Below the pieces are notes generated by a model, which searched no databases, had not been told where the DNA came from, and saw only the letters and a list, made by a program, of their open reading frames with translations. This document shows positions 47,571-56,779 of a DNA stretch of 64,000 nucleotides, piece after piece; within the stretch, counting starts at the first letter, position 1; each line of letters opens with the position of its first letter. The stretch comes from Cupriavidus sp. YR651 (lineage in GTDB: Bacteria > Pseudomonadota > Gammaproteobacteria > Burkholderiales > Burkholderiaceae): the NCBI RefSeq assembly GCF_900101625.1, contig NZ_FMYZ01000008.1:1-64000 (forward strand), in the 5' to 3' direction. The position numbers and the translations under genes are program-made.

Positions 47571-47902
47571 GAACCCCGCCCGCGCAGCCTCCCGAATCCG
47601 TCCCGCACCTCTCCCGACTGACCCCGGCATATGCCCCGCGCATCCCATGTGTCTATCGTGAAAACACTGTCCACAAGACGGGACAATTCCCTGCCAGCCC
47701 AATGCTGGCAAGACCTGCCCCGATCGATGCCCTGGCGACGTGCCGCGTCCGGGTGGGCAGTGCGGGGCTTCCCGGGTACGCTAGCCGGGCACCCGGGTCC
47801 GGTGTACGACGCCCGCCTGGCACCTCCCGCCAGCCCCGCCCGCCCACCAGCGCCCGAGCCCTTTCCAGGCGGCGCCCGCGCCGCCAAGATCAAGAAGGTC
47901 CC

Positions 47903-49231
47903 ATGACAGATATCGCCCCAACCGCCACCCCCTCCGTGGCCCCTCCCTCCGCAGCACCCTCCCCCGAGGAAACCAGGAAGCGCGTCTTCGCCATCGTCGC
48001 CGCGTCGTCCGGCAATCTGGTCGAATGGTTCGACTTCTACGTCTATGCGTTCTGCGCCATCTACTTCGCGCCGTCGTTCTTCCCGAAATCCGACCCCACC
48101 GCGCAGCTGCTGAACACTGCAGGCGTGTTTGCCGCCGGTTTCCTGATGCGGCCGATCGGCGGCTGGCTGTTTGGCCGCATCGCGGACCGCAACGGGCGCA
48201 AGAACTCGATGGTGATCTCCGTGATCATGATGTGCTTCGGCTCGCTGATGATCGCGTGCCTGCCGACCTATGCCACCATCGGCAACCTGGCCCCGGCGCT
48301 GCTCCTGCTGGCGCGCCTGCTGCAAGGCCTGTCGGTCGGCGGCGAATACGGCACCACGGCCACCTATATGAGCGAGGTGGCGCTCAAGGGACGTCGCGGG
48401 TTCTTCTCGTCGTTCCAGTACGTCACGCTGATCGGCGGCCAGTTGCTGGCCGTGCTGGTGGTGGTGGTCCTGCAGCAATTGCTCGACGAGGCAGAACTGA
48501 AGGCCTGGGGCTGGCGCATCCCGTTCGTGGTGGGTGCCATCACGGCGGTCGTCGCGCTGCTGCTGCGCCGCACGCTGCATGAAACCTCCACGGCCCAGAC
48601 CCGCAACAGCAAGGAAGCCGGCAGCGTGGCCGAATTGTTCCGCAACCACAAGGCCGCGTTTTTCACGGTGCTGGGCTATACGGCCGGCGGTTCGCTGATC
48701 TTCTATACGTTCACCACGTACATGCAGAAGTACCTGGTCAACTCGGCCGGCATGTCGATCAAGACGGCCAGCTATGTGATGACGGGTTGCCTGTTCCTGT
48801 ACATGTGCATGCAGCCGGTGTTTGGCGCGTTGTCCGACCGCATTGGCCGCCGCAACAACATGCTGCTGTTCGGCGCGCTGGGCGCCCTGATCACGGTGCC
48901 GGTCCTGACCGCGCTCCAGAGTGTGACGAGCCCCGAGCTGGCGTTCGTGCTGATCGCCATCGCGCTGGCCGTGGTCAGCTTCTACACCTCCATCAGCGGC
49001 ATCGTAAAGGCGGAAATGTTCCCGCCGGAAGTGCGCGCGCTGGGCGTGGGCCTGGCCTATGCGGTGGCCAACGCCATCTTCGGCGGGTCCGCCGAGTATG
49101 TGGCGCTGGGCCTGAAGTCCGTCGGCCATGAAAGCACGTTCTACTGGTATGTCACGGCGATGATGGTGCTGGCCTTCTTCGTCAGCCTGCGTCTGCCGCG
49201 CCAGGCCAAGTACCTGCATCACGAGCACTGA
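47903..49231 (+). CDS. MFS transporter, alpha-ketoglutarate permease (KgtP)-like
   Basis: A 442-aa proton symporter of the metabolite:H+ symporter group with twelve helices. Family marks are NLVEWFDFYVYAF, RPIGGWLFGRIADRNGRKN, GLSVGGEYGTTATYMSE and GALSDRIGRRN. It probably takes up a dicarboxylate or a betaine-type solute; KgtP is the closest I can name. AGAAGG precedes the ATG. A strong terminator follows, then a LysR gene. Confidence 0.9.
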   Translation: MTDIAPTATPSVAPPSAAPSPEETRKRVFAIVAASSGNLVEWFDFYVYAFCAIYFAPSFFPKSDPTAQLLNTAGVFAAGFLMRPIGGWLFGRIADRNGRKNSMVISVIMMCFGSLMIACLPTYATIGNLAPALLLLARLLQGLSVGGEYGTTATYMSEVALKGRRGFFSSFQYVTLIGGQLLAVLVVVVLQQLLDEAELKAWGWRIPFVVGAITAVVALLLRRTLHETSTAQTRNSKEAGSVAELFRNHKAAFFTVLGYTAGGSLIFYTFTTYMQKYLVNSAGMSIKTASYVMTGCLFLYMCMQPVFGALSDRIGRRNNMLLFGALGALITVPVLTALQSVTSPELAFVLIAIALAVVSFYTSISGIVKAEMFPPEVRALGVGLAYAVANAIFGGSAEYVALGLKSVGHESTFYWYVTAMMVLAFFVSLRLPRQAKYLHHEH

Positions 49232-49280
49232 TCCGCCGGATCGGTCGAATGCCTGGGCGCCACGGCGCCCGTGGCACACT

Positions 49281-49304
49281 AAGGGGCCCTCGGGCCCCTT
49301 TTTT
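49281..49304 (+). terminator. Intrinsic terminator
   Basis: Stem AAGGGGCCC (49281-49289) and GGGCCCCTT (49292-49300) followed by T residues to 49304. It closes the MFS gene transcript. Confidence 0.85.
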
Positions 49305-49344
49305 GTTACGCGCCGCCGAGACCGGCGCGCCCTTCGCCTCCGCC

Positions 49345-50292
49345 ATGGACCTCAACGCCCTGCGACTGTTCGTCGACATCGTCGATGCCGGCAACCTCAG
49401 CGCCGCCGCCCGCAAGCTCAAGATGACGCGCGCCAACGTCAGCTACCACCTGAAGGCGCTGGAGGAAGAACTTGGCGTGCAGTTGCTGCGGCGGACCACC
49501 CGCCATGTGGAGCCCACACCCGTGGGTGCCGGCCTGTACGAACACGGCCGCAACATCCTCGGCGAAGTGGCCGCCGCCAACGCGCTGATCAGCAACATGG
49601 GCAAGAGCCTGCAGGGGCATGTGCGGTTGTCGGTGCCCACCGGGCTGGGCCACGCGCTGCTGTCGCCGCTGCTGGTGCAGTTCAAGCAGCGCTACCCGGA
49701 CATCACTCTGGACGTGGTCTTCGACAATCGCATCCACAACCTCGTCTCCGAGGACGTGGAGGTGGCGTTGCGCATCATTTCCACGCCGCCCGACTCGGTG
49801 GTTGCCACCGAGATCGGCGAGGTCGACTGGGTAGTCTGCGCCGCGCCGTCGTACCTGGCGGGCAAGGTGGCGCCCACGGTACTGGGGGACCTGACCGCGC
49901 ACGCCATCGTCTGTGCGTCGCCGATCGGCCAGAAGCTGAAGGCCTCCGGCACGCGCGCCGGGGGAGGCGACACGCGGGAACAAGTGGTGCTGGCGCCCAC
50001 GCTGAGCTCCGAGAACTTTGCCTTCCTGAAGGACGCCGTGGTCAGCGGCCTGGGCATCGGCATCTTCCCGCTCTACGCCATCGGGCCGGAACTCGAGCAA
50101 GGCGCGCTGCAGCCGTTGCTGGGCGACTACCGCATCAGCGTGTTCGGCAGCAAGCTCTATATGCTGACCATGCCCAACCGCTACCAGACCATGGCCACCC
50201 GCTACCTGCTGACGTTCCTGAAAGCCGAGCTGCAGGCAATCTGGCCTCGCGTGCGGGCCGCCAGAGCCTATAGTGAGAACACCAAGGACTAA
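49345..50292 (+). CDS. LysR family regulator
   Basis: A 315-aa LysR-type regulator with N-terminal HTH (LSAAARKLKMTRANVSYHLK, about 18-37) and a substrate-binding domain. It resembles the CrgA/AaeR subgroup (RLSVPTGLGHALLSPLL, DVVFDNRIHNLVSEDVEVAL). The gene follows the MFS transporter in the same direction but after a terminator, so it has its own promoter. Its target could be that transporter. Confidence 0.9.
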   Translation: MDLNALRLFVDIVDAGNLSAAARKLKMTRANVSYHLKALEEELGVQLLRRTTRHVEPTPVGAGLYEHGRNILGEVAAANALISNMGKSLQGHVRLSVPTGLGHALLSPLLVQFKQRYPDITLDVVFDNRIHNLVSEDVEVALRIISTPPDSVVATEIGEVDWVVCAAPSYLAGKVAPTVLGDLTAHAIVCASPIGQKLKASGTRAGGGDTREQVVLAPTLSSENFAFLKDAVVSGLGIGIFPLYAIGPELEQGALQPLLGDYRISVFGSKLYMLTMPNRYQTMATRYLLTFLKAELQAIWPRVRAARAYSENTKD

Positions 50293-50322
50293 CCGCGCGT
50301 GCTGGCGCGGAGGAAGGCGATC

Positions 50323-50796
50323 ATGGCAATGGCAGGCACCCTGGCTGGCAGACTTAGCCGCATGAACAGCCAGTTCGACATCATTCGTCACCCGTACAGC
50401 CTAAGCAGCATGGCCACTGCTCAGGCCGCCCATGTACCAGGAAACCGTCTGGCCAAAACCCTGTTGCTGGAGGATGCGGACGGCTACGTGGCCGCTGTGA
50501 TCCCTTCGAGCCATCACTTGCAGATGGCTGCCATCTGCGAAAAGACCGGCCGCAAGCTGGTGCTGGCGCATGAGGACGAAATCCGCGAAGTGTTCAAGGA
50601 TTGCGACCTCGGTGCCATTCCGCCGTGTGCCATGTCGTATGGCATGCAGACCTTCGTGGATGAAAGCCTGCTTGAGGAACCCGAAGTGTGGTTCGAGGCC
50701 GGTGACCACCAGGAACTGGTGCATATGAGCCGCGACCAGTTCATGACCCTGATGGCCGATGCCGAACGCGGACATTTTTCGCATCGCATGATGTAG
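50323..50796 (+). CDS. YbaK/EbsC family aminoacyl-tRNA deacylase
   Basis: A 157-aa protein of the YbaK/ProRS INS fold that hydrolyses mischarged aminoacyl-tRNA. The conserved lysine is in NRLAKTLLLED, and the GxxPP-type segment is LGAIPPCAMSYGM. The family body begins with FDIIRHPYSLSSMATAQAAHVPG. GAGGAAGG lies before the ATG at 50323. Which mischarged tRNA it clears is not clear. Confidence 0.88.
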   Translation: MAMAGTLAGRLSRMNSQFDIIRHPYSLSSMATAQAAHVPGNRLAKTLLLEDADGYVAAVIPSSHHLQMAAICEKTGRKLVLAHEDEIREVFKDCDLGAIPPCAMSYGMQTFVDESLLEEPEVWFEAGDHQELVHMSRDQFMTLMADAERGHFSHRMM

Positions 50797-50823
50797 TCGA
50801 CACGTGTCCTCGCGACACCCTGT

Positions 50824-50847
50824 GCGGCCGGCCCTCGGGCCGGCCGC
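50824..50847. terminator. GC-rich hairpin between convergent genes
   Basis: An 11-bp perfect inverted repeat, GCGGCCGGCCC (50824-50834) and GGGCCGGCCGC (50837-50847), with a two-base loop. It is in the 53-bp gap between the YbaK gene and the eutBC stop. It has no T-run and could stop polymerase from either side. Confidence 0.5.
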
Positions 50848-50849
50848 AG

Positions 50850-53051
50850 TCATTCACGCGGCAGCGCGGGCGCAACGTCCTCGCTATCGTCCTTCAGGTC
50901 CACCCCCGATCGCCCCAGCGCCACCGCGCCACGCAGCAGGAACACCAGCCGGTCCGCCGCCTGGGCATAGGGCAGCCCTTCCGGCCGCACGTTCGAGATG
51001 CAATTGCGCTGCGCATCGGTCCGACCCGGGTGCGGATCGTAGGTCAGGTAGATGCCGAGACTGTCGGGCGAGCTGAGTCCCGGCCGCTCCCCGATCAGCA
51101 TCACCACCTGGCGCGCGCCAAGCCGCTCGCCGATGTCATCGCCCAACGCCACGCGCGATTGCCGCGCGATGACCACCGGCCCCACCTGCCACGCATGCAG
51201 CCGCGCCAGCACGGCGCGCAGCAACGGCACGCCGTGACGCTGCGCGGCCAGCGCGGAAAGCCCGTCCGCGATGACGAAGACCACATCCGGACGGTGACCG
51301 GCCGCGGCTGACCGGGCCTCGTCCAGCCGGCTGCGACTGTCGGCGTCCAGCTGACGTCCAAGGTCCGGGCGGCGCAGGTAGTGATCGCGATCTGGCGCGG
51401 CGCTATGGACATGCAGCACCGTCAGGTCATCGTCGCGCAGATCCGCTTCCAGCGCGCCGGCGTCGAGCGGCAAATGCACGGCATCGCGCGCCTGCGCATG
51501 CGCCAGACCGAAAGCGAGCACGGACTCGGTCTTCTGCGCGTGACCGGCGCGGCCCAGTGCAATGCGCGCGCGTGTGTACTGTCGCAACTGCGCCCAGGGG
51601 TCAGGGGAGGGAGACGCGGGAGGCACGCGAGGCGATGCGGGAGGCTTCGGCATGTTGGGGGTCCCGGTATCAAGTGACCGCGCCATGTCGAGGAGCGGCT
51701 GGCGCGCGGCTGGCTCCAGCAGGCGGCCCGACGGGTCGAGGATCCCCATCCGCTGCAACCACGCCTCGAACTCGGGCGCCGGACGCACGCCGAGGACTTC
51801 CCGCAGATACAAGGCATCGTGGAACGAGGTGCTCTGGTAGTTCAGCATGATGTCGTCCGCGCCGGGCACGCCCATGATGAAGTTGATGCCAGCCACGCCG
51901 AACAGCGTGAGCAGCGTATCCATGTCGTCCTGGTCCGCCTCGGCGTGATTGGTGTAGCAGACGTCGCACCCCATCGGCACACCCAGCAGCTTGCCGCAGA
52001 AGTGGTCTTCCAGCCCGGCGCGGATGATCTGCTTGCCGTCGTAAAGATATTCGGGGCCGATAAAGCCGACGACCGTATTCACCAGCAGTGGCTCGAACAC
52101 GCGCGCCACGCCGTACGCGCGCGCCTCCATCGTCTGCTGATCCACGCCGTGATGCGCGTTGGCGGACAGCGCGCTGCCCTGCCCGGTCTCGAAGTACATC
52201 ACGTTGTGGCCCACCGTTCCCCGGTTCAGCGCCAGCGCCGCCTGCCGCGCCTCGCCAAGCAGCGCCAGCGAAATGCCGAAGGCCTCGTTGGCACGCTGGC
52301 TGCCGGCCACCGACTGGAACACGAGGTCGACCGGCGCGCCCAGCTCGATCGCACGCAGCGTGTTGGTGACGTGCGTGAGCACGCACGACTGCGTCGGCAC
52401 GTCATAACGCGCGCGCACATCATCGATCAGCTTCAGCAGCGTGACGATGGCGCCAAGATTGTCGCTGGCCGGGTTGACACCAATCGTCGCGTCGCCGCAG
52501 CCATACAGCAGGCCGTCGATGATGGATGCCGCGATGCCGCGCGGGTCGTCGGTCGGATGATTGGGCTGCAGGCGTACCGCCAGCCTGCCAGCGAGGCCGA
52601 TGGTGCCGCGAAAGCGGGTCACCACCCGGCACTTGCGCGCCACGGCCACCAGGTCCTGGTTGCGCATGAGCTTGCTGACGGCGGCGGCCATCTCCGGCGT
52701 GATGCCGGGCGCCACGCGCGCCAGCACGGCCTCGTCGGTCTCATGACGCAGCAGCCAGTTGCGGAAGTCGCCCACCGTCAGCGCGGCAATCGCGGAGAAA
52801 GCCTGCGCGTCGTGCCCATCGACGATCAGGCGCGTGACCTCGTCGTCCTCATAGGGGATCAGGGCTTCCGAGAGAAAATGGGTCAGCGGCACGTCGGCCA
52901 GCGCCATCCGCGCCGCCATGCGCTCCTCCTCGCTCGCCGCGGCGATGCCGGCCAGCGCATCGCCCGATCTCGCCGGGCTGGCCTTGGCCAGCAGCGTGCG
53001 CAGGTCCGCGAAGACATGCCGGCTGGCGCCGACGGTGCAGGTGAAGGCCAT
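50850..53051 (-). CDS. eutBC: Ethanolamine ammonia-lyase, EutB-EutC fusion
   Basis: One 733-aa reading frame that contains both subunits of the adenosylcobalamin enzyme converting ethanolamine to acetaldehyde and ammonia. Residues 1-460 are EutB (VGDFRNWLLRHETDE, GCGDATIGVNPASDN, VGFIGPEYLYDGKQI). A Pro/Ser-rich linker follows (about 462-485). Residues 486-733 are EutC (LRQYTRARIALGRAG, DVVFVIADGLSALAAQRHG, IGERPGLSSPDSLG, NCISNVRPEGLPY). Met467 (51653) looks like the old EutC start with no strong ribosome site. ATG 53051 gives the usual EutB beginning. No eut shell, eutA or permease gene is adjacent. Confidence 0.88.
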   Translation of the reverse strand: MAFTCTVGASRHVFADLRTLLAKASPARSGDALAGIAAASEEERMAARMALADVPLTHFLSEALIPYEDDEVTRLIVDGHDAQAFSAIAALTVGDFRNWLLRHETDEAVLARVAPGITPEMAAAVSKLMRNQDLVAVARKCRVVTRFRGTIGLAGRLAVRLQPNHPTDDPRGIAASIIDGLLYGCGDATIGVNPASDNLGAIVTLLKLIDDVRARYDVPTQSCVLTHVTNTLRAIELGAPVDLVFQSVAGSQRANEAFGISLALLGEARQAALALNRGTVGHNVMYFETGQGSALSANAHHGVDQQTMEARAYGVARVFEPLLVNTVVGFIGPEYLYDGKQIIRAGLEDHFCGKLLGVPMGCDVCYTNHAEADQDDMDTLLTLFGVAGINFIMGVPGADDIMLNYQSTSFHDALYLREVLGVRPAPEFEAWLQRMGILDPSGRLLEPAARQPLLDMARSLDTGTPNMPKPPASPRVPPASPSPDPWAQLRQYTRARIALGRAGHAQKTESVLAFGLAHAQARDAVHLPLDAGALEADLRDDDLTVLHVHSAAPDRDHYLRRPDLGRQLDADSRSRLDEARSAAAGHRPDVVFVIADGLSALAAQRHGVPLLRAVLARLHAWQVGPVVIARQSRVALGDDIGERLGARQVVMLIGERPGLSSPDSLGIYLTYDPHPGRTDAQRNCISNVRPEGLPYAQAADRLVFLLRGAVALGRSGVDLKDDSEDVAPALPRE

Positions 53052-53229
53052 GTCGTACGGGCTCCTGTGGGGATTTTCGCGCTGCCTGTCCATCAATATA
53101 GCGACCGGAAATGCAAGTTTCACGCCCGCGCCGCATGTCTGGTCATCCTGACTTGCCATTGTCGGGCGCCGCACCGACAATCGAACGCCAACCCTTTCAA
53201 CGACAACGCTCACGCGCAACATCCAAGCC

Positions 53230-54318
53230 ATGCCGCAGGTGGAACAAGAACGTACGACAGGCCGCCCCCAGGCCGGTGGTGCCACGCCGGATACCGCCCC
53301 CTCCAACCGCCGCCTGACGCCGGCCAGCTGGTTCAGCGTCACCGCGGCGTCCTACGCGCTGACGGGCGCGGCCTTGCTGCTGGTGATGCAGGCCAACCTC
53401 GTTCCGGCACTGCTGGCCGGCCTGTTGCTCTATTCGCTGGTGGATGTCCTGGCGCCGCGCCTCACGCGCCTGCACCCGCGGCACGACGCGCTGGCCGTGG
53501 CCATCCTTTCGGCCATCATCCTGCTGGCCCTGACCGGCGGCATCTGGGCGCTGGTACGCTTTATCAGCGGCGACGGCAACACACTGGAGCGCCTGCTGGA
53601 CCATGCCGCGGACATCATCGACCAGTCCCGCAGCCAGATGCCGGGCTGGCTGAGCGATTACCTGCCCAACGGCGTCGAGGAACTGGCCACGGCGCTGATC
53701 GCGGCGATGCGCGAGCACGCCCAGATGGCACAGAAGCTCGGCACGGACATCCTGCGTGCCCTGCTCCATATCCTGATCGGGCTGGTGATCGGCGCGATGG
53801 TGGCGCTGTACCGGGCGGTATCGCGCCCCAACCGGCGGCCGCTGGCCGCGGCGTTGGTGGCGCGCGCCCGCACACTGCAGACGGCGTTCTCGCAGTTCAT
53901 CTTCGCGCAGATCCAGATCTCCTCGATCAACACGGCCCTGACGGCCATCTACCTGCTGGTGGTCCTGCCGCTGTTCCAACAGCACCTGCCGCTGTCCAAG
54001 ACGCTGGTGGCAATCACCTTCATCGCGGGGCTGCTGCCGGTGCTGGGCAACCTGATCTCCAACACCGCCATCGTGGTGGCGTCGCTGGCGGTGTCGCTAC
54101 CCATCGCGGTCGTGTCGCTGCTCTACCTCGTGATCATCCACAAGTTCGAGTATTTCCTGAACGCGCGCATCATCGGCGCGCGTATACAAGCTGCCGCGTG
54201 GGAACTGCTGACGGTGATGCTGGTGATGGAGACGCTCTACGGTATACCCGGCGTGATCGCGGGGCCCATCATCTACGCGTACGTGAAGCGCGAACTGAGC
54301 ACCGCCGAGCTCGTGTGA
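53230..54318 (+). CDS. AI-2E family transporter (permease)
   Basis: A 362-aa inner-membrane protein with about seven to eight helices and the family pattern in the C-terminal half: ITFIAGLLPVLGNLISNT and GARIQAAAWELLTVMLV. These UPF0118/PerM-type proteins export AI-2 or ions; the role here is unknown. It is divergent from eutBC by 178 bp and precedes the lactate regulator gene tail-to-tail. Confidence 0.88.
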   Translation: MPQVEQERTTGRPQAGGATPDTAPSNRRLTPASWFSVTAASYALTGAALLLVMQANLVPALLAGLLLYSLVDVLAPRLTRLHPRHDALAVAILSAIILLALTGGIWALVRFISGDGNTLERLLDHAADIIDQSRSQMPGWLSDYLPNGVEELATALIAAMREHAQMAQKLGTDILRALLHILIGLVIGAMVALYRAVSRPNRRPLAAALVARARTLQTAFSQFIFAQIQISSINTALTAIYLLVVLPLFQQHLPLSKTLVAITFIAGLLPVLGNLISNTAIVVASLAVSLPIAVVSLLYLVIIHKFEYFLNARIIGARIQAAAWELLTVMLVMETLYGIPGVIAGPIIYAYVKRELSTAELV

Positions 54319-54435
54319 GCGCGACGCGCCCCTTGCGACGCGATTGCAAGGCGCTTTGTTAACTTGTTGAATCCATTGATCTTAGGTACGCAGCAACTGG
54401 TACGACCAATGCTGCGTCGTGGGCCACGTATCCGC

Positions 54436-55149
54436 CTATTCGCTGTCTTGCTCCACGCGGCTGCGTACAAAATCAATGTGGGTCTGCATGGCCGTGCGCG
54501 CCTCTTCCGGCCGCCGCGCCAGGATCGCCTCGCACAGCGTCCGGTGCTGGAGCAGCAGCAGGCCTGACGCCTCCTCATCCGCCTCGCGCAGACCCGTGCC
54601 ATTGATCGTGATGTGCTCGCGCAGCATGCCGATGACGCTGGTATGCAGGTGCAGGAACATCGTGTTGTGCAATGCCTGCGCGATGGCGTCGTGCAACCGG
54701 GCATCGGCATCGGCCTCGCCGGCCTTGTCGTCCGCCAGCCGCGCGCGATCCAGTTCCTTCATCAGCCCACGTATACGACGCAGGTCGGACGCGTCCGCGC
54801 GCAGCGCCGCGAAGTACGCGGTAGCCCCCTCCAGCACGCGGCGAAACTCGAGGATGTCGTCGCGCAACGCCGGGTGATCGGCCACGAGCTGGCCCCACGG
54901 CGATGCGATACCGGTACGCAGCTGGTCGGTGACGTATACCCCCGCACCGCGCCGGCTCTGCAGCAAGCCGCGCGCCGCCAGGCGCTGGATGGCCTCGCGG
55001 ATAGTGTTGCGCGCCACGCCGTACTGCTCCGCCAGCGCACGTTCGGCCGGCAGCCGCGCGCCAACCGGCCACGTGCCATCCAGCAGCGCGGTCTCCATCT
55101 TGCGCATGATGCCTTCCACCCGGTTGCGCGCTGCATTGCCTGACGCCAT
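54436..55149 (-). CDS. GntR/FadR family regulator of the lactate genes (LldR/LutR-like)
   Basis: A 237-aa GntR regulator of the FadR subfamily. The winged HTH (about 10-75) has LPAERALAEQYGVARNTIREAI and the C-terminal FCD domain has HLHTSVIGMLREH. It is divergent from lutA with a 146-bp shared region holding a TGGT-CCA-ACCA palindrome (55176-55186). It should repress the lactate operon in the absence of L-lactate. AGGGGG lies seven bases before the ATG. Confidence 0.88.
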   Translation of the reverse strand: MASGNAARNRVEGIMRKMETALLDGTWPVGARLPAERALAEQYGVARNTIREAIQRLAARGLLQSRRGAGVYVTDQLRTGIASPWGQLVADHPALRDDILEFRRVLEGATAYFAALRADASDLRRIRGLMKELDRARLADDKAGEADADARLHDAIAQALHNTMFLHLHTSVIGMLREHITINGTGLREADEEASGLLLLQHRTLCEAILARRPEEARTAMQTHIDFVRSRVEQDSE

Positions 55150-55175
55150 GGTCACCCCCTGTTCCAGACGCCCGG

Positions 55176-55186
55176 TGGTCCAACCA
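55176..55186. promoter_or_regulatory. Candidate GntR operator in the lactate divergent promoter
   Basis: TGGTCCAACCA is an 11-bp palindrome (TGGT-N3-ACCA), the half-site pattern of FadR-family lactate regulators. It lies 27 bp from the regulator start and 110 bp from lutA. A second inverted repeat, ATTCCGG/CCGGAAT (55193-55214), is next to it. Confidence 0.6.
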
Positions 55187-55295
55187 ATTTGTATTCCGGT
55201 GCGAGAGCCGGAATTATGCCCCCAAAAATGTCGCAGAGGCCGTGCCAGCAGGCGCGGCCCGGTGCGCACCGCGCGCCGTCATCCGGAGGCAGACA

Positions 55296-56069
55296 ATGCA
55301 ACCCAGGCAGTACCCCACCGCCCCGACACAGGTCTACCTGTTCGGCACCTGTCTCGTCGACCTGTTCGTCCCGCAGGCCGGCCTTGACGCCGTCCGGCTG
55401 CTCGAGCGCGAAGGCCTGACCGTGCACTTCCCGCGCGGCCAGAGCTGTTGCGGCCAGCCCGCCTACAGCAGCGGCAATCCGGAGCAGGCCCGCACCGTGG
55501 CGCGCGCCCAGCTGGACCTGTTCCGCGAACCGTGGCCGATCATCGTGCCGTCCGGCTCGTGCGCGGGCATGATGCGCCACCACTGGCCCGCCCTGTTCGC
55601 CGACGATCCCGACGCCGCGGCCCGGGCCACCGAACTGGCCGGCCGCGTCTACGAGCTTGCCGAATTCCTCCTGAATGTGATGCACGTGCGCTTTGACGAT
55701 GTGCTGGCCGGCGCGCCGCACGAGCGCGTGGTGCTGCACACGTCGTGCGCCGCCCGTCGAGAAATGGGTACGCGGGCGCACGGCGTGGCACTGGTGGACG
55801 CTCTGCCGGGGGTGACCCGGGTGGAGCACGAACGCGAATCCGAATGCTGCGGCTTTGGCGGTACGTTCTCGCTCAAGCACGCCGATATTTCCGGCGCGAT
55901 GGTGCGCGACAAGGTGGCCTCCGCGTGCGCCACGGGTTGCGACCGGCTGGTTTCCGCCGATTGCGGCTGCCTGCTGAACATCGGCCACGCCGCCGCGCAT
56001 GCGGGCGCGTCGCTGCCCGTGGAGCACCTGGCGTCCTTCCTGTGGCGCCGTACCGGAGGTGCCGAATGA
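55296..56069 (+). CDS. lutA: Lactate utilization protein LutA (LldE)
   Basis: A 257-aa cytoplasmic protein with two CCG-type cysteine domains: RGQSCCGQPAYSSGNPEQA and ESECCGFGGTFSLKH, plus SADCGCLLNIG. These bind an iron-sulfur cluster in the L-lactate dehydrogenase complex LutABC. It is the first gene of the operon: lutC starts inside its stop (ATGA). GGAGG is eight bases before the ATG. Confidence 0.93.
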   Translation: MQPRQYPTAPTQVYLFGTCLVDLFVPQAGLDAVRLLEREGLTVHFPRGQSCCGQPAYSSGNPEQARTVARAQLDLFREPWPIIVPSGSCAGMMRHHWPALFADDPDAAARATELAGRVYELAEFLLNVMHVRFDDVLAGAPHERVVLHTSCAARREMGTRAHGVALVDALPGVTRVEHERESECCGFGGTFSLKHADISGAMVRDKVASACATGCDRLVSADCGCLLNIGHAAAHAGASLPVEHLASFLWRRTGGAE

Positions 56070-56779
56070 GCACGATGACCGCACGTGACCGCATGCTCGG
56101 CCGGCTGCGCGCCGCCGTGCCGACCTCCGGTGCCTCGCTCGCCGCCGACACCGCCGCGCTCGACCACCGCATCGACATCCACTTCGACAGCCGCCGTGGC
56201 AGCCCACCCGACATCGCCGCGATGGTGGCGTCGATGCAGGCCGCGCTCACCGCCTCCCACGCCGAGGTGTGGTGCACCGATGCCGCCACCTGGCCGGCGC
56301 TGATCGCGGACCGGCTGGCCGCCGAAGGCGTGCGCCGGCTGCTGCTGGATCGCAATCGTCCCGAAGGGGCGGCGCTGGCCGCCGCGCTGCCCGCAAGCGT
56401 CGCCATGGTGGGCTTTGATCGCCCCCTCGAAACCTGGAAGGCCGAATTGTTCGATACCGTCGATGCCGGCTTCACGGTGGCGCGCTCCGGCCTGGCGGCC
56501 ACCGGCACGCTGGTGCTGGCGCCGGACAGGGGCTCGCCGCGCACGATGTCCCTGGTGCCGCCAACGCACATCGCCCTGGTCCATGCCCGGACACTGCACC
56601 CCGACCTGCACAGCGCCGCACGCGCGGAACGCTGGAGAGACGGCATGCCTACCAACCTCGTGATGGTGTCGGGCCCCTCCAAAACTTCTGACATCCAGCA
56701 AACGCTGGCCTACGGCGCACATGGTCCGCGCCGCCTGTGGGTCGTGATCGTGACCGACACCGGAGACGCCGCGCAATGA
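56066..56779 (+). CDS. lutC: Lactate utilization protein LutC (LldG)
   Basis: A 237-aa LUD-domain protein of the LutABC lactate oxidation complex. The C-terminal half has VARSGLAATGTLVLAPDRG and MVSGPSKTSDIQQTLAYGAHG, the conserved LUD segments. The ATG lies inside the lutA stop and its own stop overlaps lutB, so the three are translationally coupled. Here the order is A-C-B rather than the more familiar A-B-C. Confidence 0.92.
   Translation: MSTMTARDRMLGRLRAAVPTSGASLAADTAALDHRIDIHFDSRRGSPPDIAAMVASMQAALTASHAEVWCTDAATWPALIADRLAAEGVRRLLLDRNRPEGAALAAALPASVAMVGFDRPLETWKAELFDTVDAGFTVARSGLAATGTLVLAPDRGSPRTMSLVPPTHIALVHARTLHPDLHSAARAERWRDGMPTNLVMVSGPSKTSDIQQTLAYGAHGPRRLWVVIVTDTGDAAQ

Noticed and set aside
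47540..49279. 579-codon minus-strand frame
   Set aside because: It is antisense to the MFS transporter and rich in His/Gln/Arg, typical of a GC-driven shadow.
53052..53342. 97-codon extension of EutB
   Set aside because: The real EutB start (MAF...) is at 53051; the extension overlaps the promoter and start of the AI-2E transporter gene.
54388..54417. ACGCAGCA/TGCTGCGT hairpin containing TGGT-N3-ACCA after the GntR gene
   Set aside because: It is noted, but a TGGT-N3-ACCA match is expected about once by chance in 64 kb and the site is at the 3' end of the regulator gene.
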